Shown here: piece after piece, positions 4,625-5,127 of the stretch
Layout: every line of letters begins with the position of its first letter
Position numbering within the stretch: position 1 is the first letter of the stretch
Assembly: GCA_003151875.1 (NCBI GenBank)
Contig: PLYW01000160.1
Location: 4,657 to 9,783 of the forward strand
Length of the DNA stretch: 5,127 nt
Origin: Acidobacteriaceae bacterium
GTDB taxonomy: Bacteria > Acidobacteriota > Terriglobia > Terriglobales > Acidobacteriaceae
Reading direction: 5' to 3'
Made by a program: the position numbers and the translations under genes
The notes under the pieces: model-generated
What the model was told of the DNA's origin: nothing
Databases searched by the model: none
What the model saw: the letters and a program-made list of their open reading frames with translations, nothing else

Positions 4625-5127
4625 TTGGGAGCAGCACGGCCCAACGGAAACGTTGTCGAGGGCGATGTACGCCGGGTCATCTCGGAACGCAAAGGAGATG
4701 GTGTCGCTTCCGGTTGCGGTCTCGTTGAACGAGAACAGCGTCCAAGCACCGTTGGTATTGGGGTCGGTCTGGCCGAATACCTGAGTGCCATCCCAGTAAG
4801 CGCTGAAGTCGCTGGGATCGTCTCCGGCAGCGGCCATCCAGAAGCTGACGGTGTAATGTTGGCCAGCAATATCGCTGAAGGTCTGGCTCAAGGTTCCATC
4901 GCTGCCTACCGGGCCCATGGTGACATAGAAGTTGCCGTCTTCGGCGCCGCTATAGACGTAGAACGGGCCACTCGACACTTGGGTGAATTCAAAATTGCCG
5001 CCGGTAGTCCAGCCAGAAAAGTCGCCAGTTTCAAAGCTGCCGTTGGCGAGAAGGTCGGTAGCAAAGGCCGTTGGTGCTCCTACGAGCAGAACCGCTACGA
5101 GGGCGAACACGACCAGCAGGGCTTTTT
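4535..5127 (-). CDS. PEP-CTERM sorted, secreted beta-sandwich protein (paralogue B), N-terminus cut by window edge
   Basis: The frame is open to the right edge, with 196 residues visible. The first ones, KALLVVFALVAVLLVGAPTAFA, are the core and AFA|T cleavage site of a Sec signal peptide, so only the initiator and a few residues are missing. A GTG at 5110 could be read as a start, but it would lose the positive n-region. The mature domain begins DLLANGSFETGDFSGWT and shares with paralogue A the FETGDF.GWT..GG opening, GPVGSD..LSQ, DF.A.W.G and LD.VSV, with overall identity of roughly a third by eye. CC follows in GPCCSQ before TPEPSS, a hydrophobic stretch and RRKFQANR, a complete exosortase sorting signal. 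It is expected to be exported and surface-bound or released. Ligand and role are unknown; the beta-sandwich resembles carbohydrate-binding modules only in general style. Confidence 0.85.
   Translation of the reverse strand, partial: KALLVVFALVAVLLVGAPTAFATDLLANGSFETGDFSGWTTGGNFEFTQVSSGPFYVYSGAEDGNFYVTMGPVGSDGTLSQTFSDIAGQHYTVSFWMAAAGDDPSDFSAYWDGTQVFGQTDPNTNGAWTLFSFNETATGSDTISFAFRDDPAYIALDNVSVGPCCSQTPEPSSLLLLGSGLLTVGGVIRRKFQANR

Overview
The window looks like chromosomal DNA from a GC-rich, Gram-negative-type bacterium. Its best taxonomic clue is a pair of PEP-CTERM (exosortase-sorted) secreted proteins whose tails read PEPSSLLLLGSGLL followed by a basic end. That tail style is common in Acidobacteriota, so an acidobacterium is my best guess. 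This is an inference from motif style and base composition, not from a marker gene. I see no phage, transposase, CRISPR, rRNA or tRNA.

Layout. The left edge (2-748, minus) holds the first 249 codons of a GlgX-type glycogen debranching enzyme, which runs off the window and is therefore easily missed by an ORF caller. A 174-bp divergent gap separates it from a small three-helix membrane protein (923-1216, plus). That gene runs tail-to-tail into an M20-family metallohydrolase (1207-2226, minus) with a 10-bp overlap of the 3' ends. An 85-bp divergent gap then leads to two plus-strand small membrane protein genes 31 bp apart: a 160-aa protein built from an ungapped internal duplication (2312-2794), and a 73-aa two-helix protein with a histidine-containing loop (2826-3047). 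After a stretch with several small inverted repeats comes a 66-aa orphan ORF (3159-3359, minus). The right third carries two paralogous PEP-CTERM genes in the same orientation (3548-4153, and 4535 to the right edge, minus), separated by about 380 bp containing a long imperfect hairpin.

How the parts relate. GlgX points to glycogen or alpha-glucan turnover and the M20 enzyme to hydrolysis of an amide or peptide. The two PEP-CTERM proteins would be exported, processed by an exosortase encoded elsewhere, and displayed or released. No pathway visibly links them, so the window reads as ordinary chromosomal neighbourhoods side by side.

The most notable features are (i) the PEP-CTERM pair, whose C-terminal sorting tails and first ~65-70 bp of 3' flank are far more alike than the rest of the genes, suggesting conversion or cassette-like exchange of the tail, and (ii) the perfectly in-register duplication in the 160-aa membrane protein. 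I found no convincing evidence of a wholly new multi-gene system.
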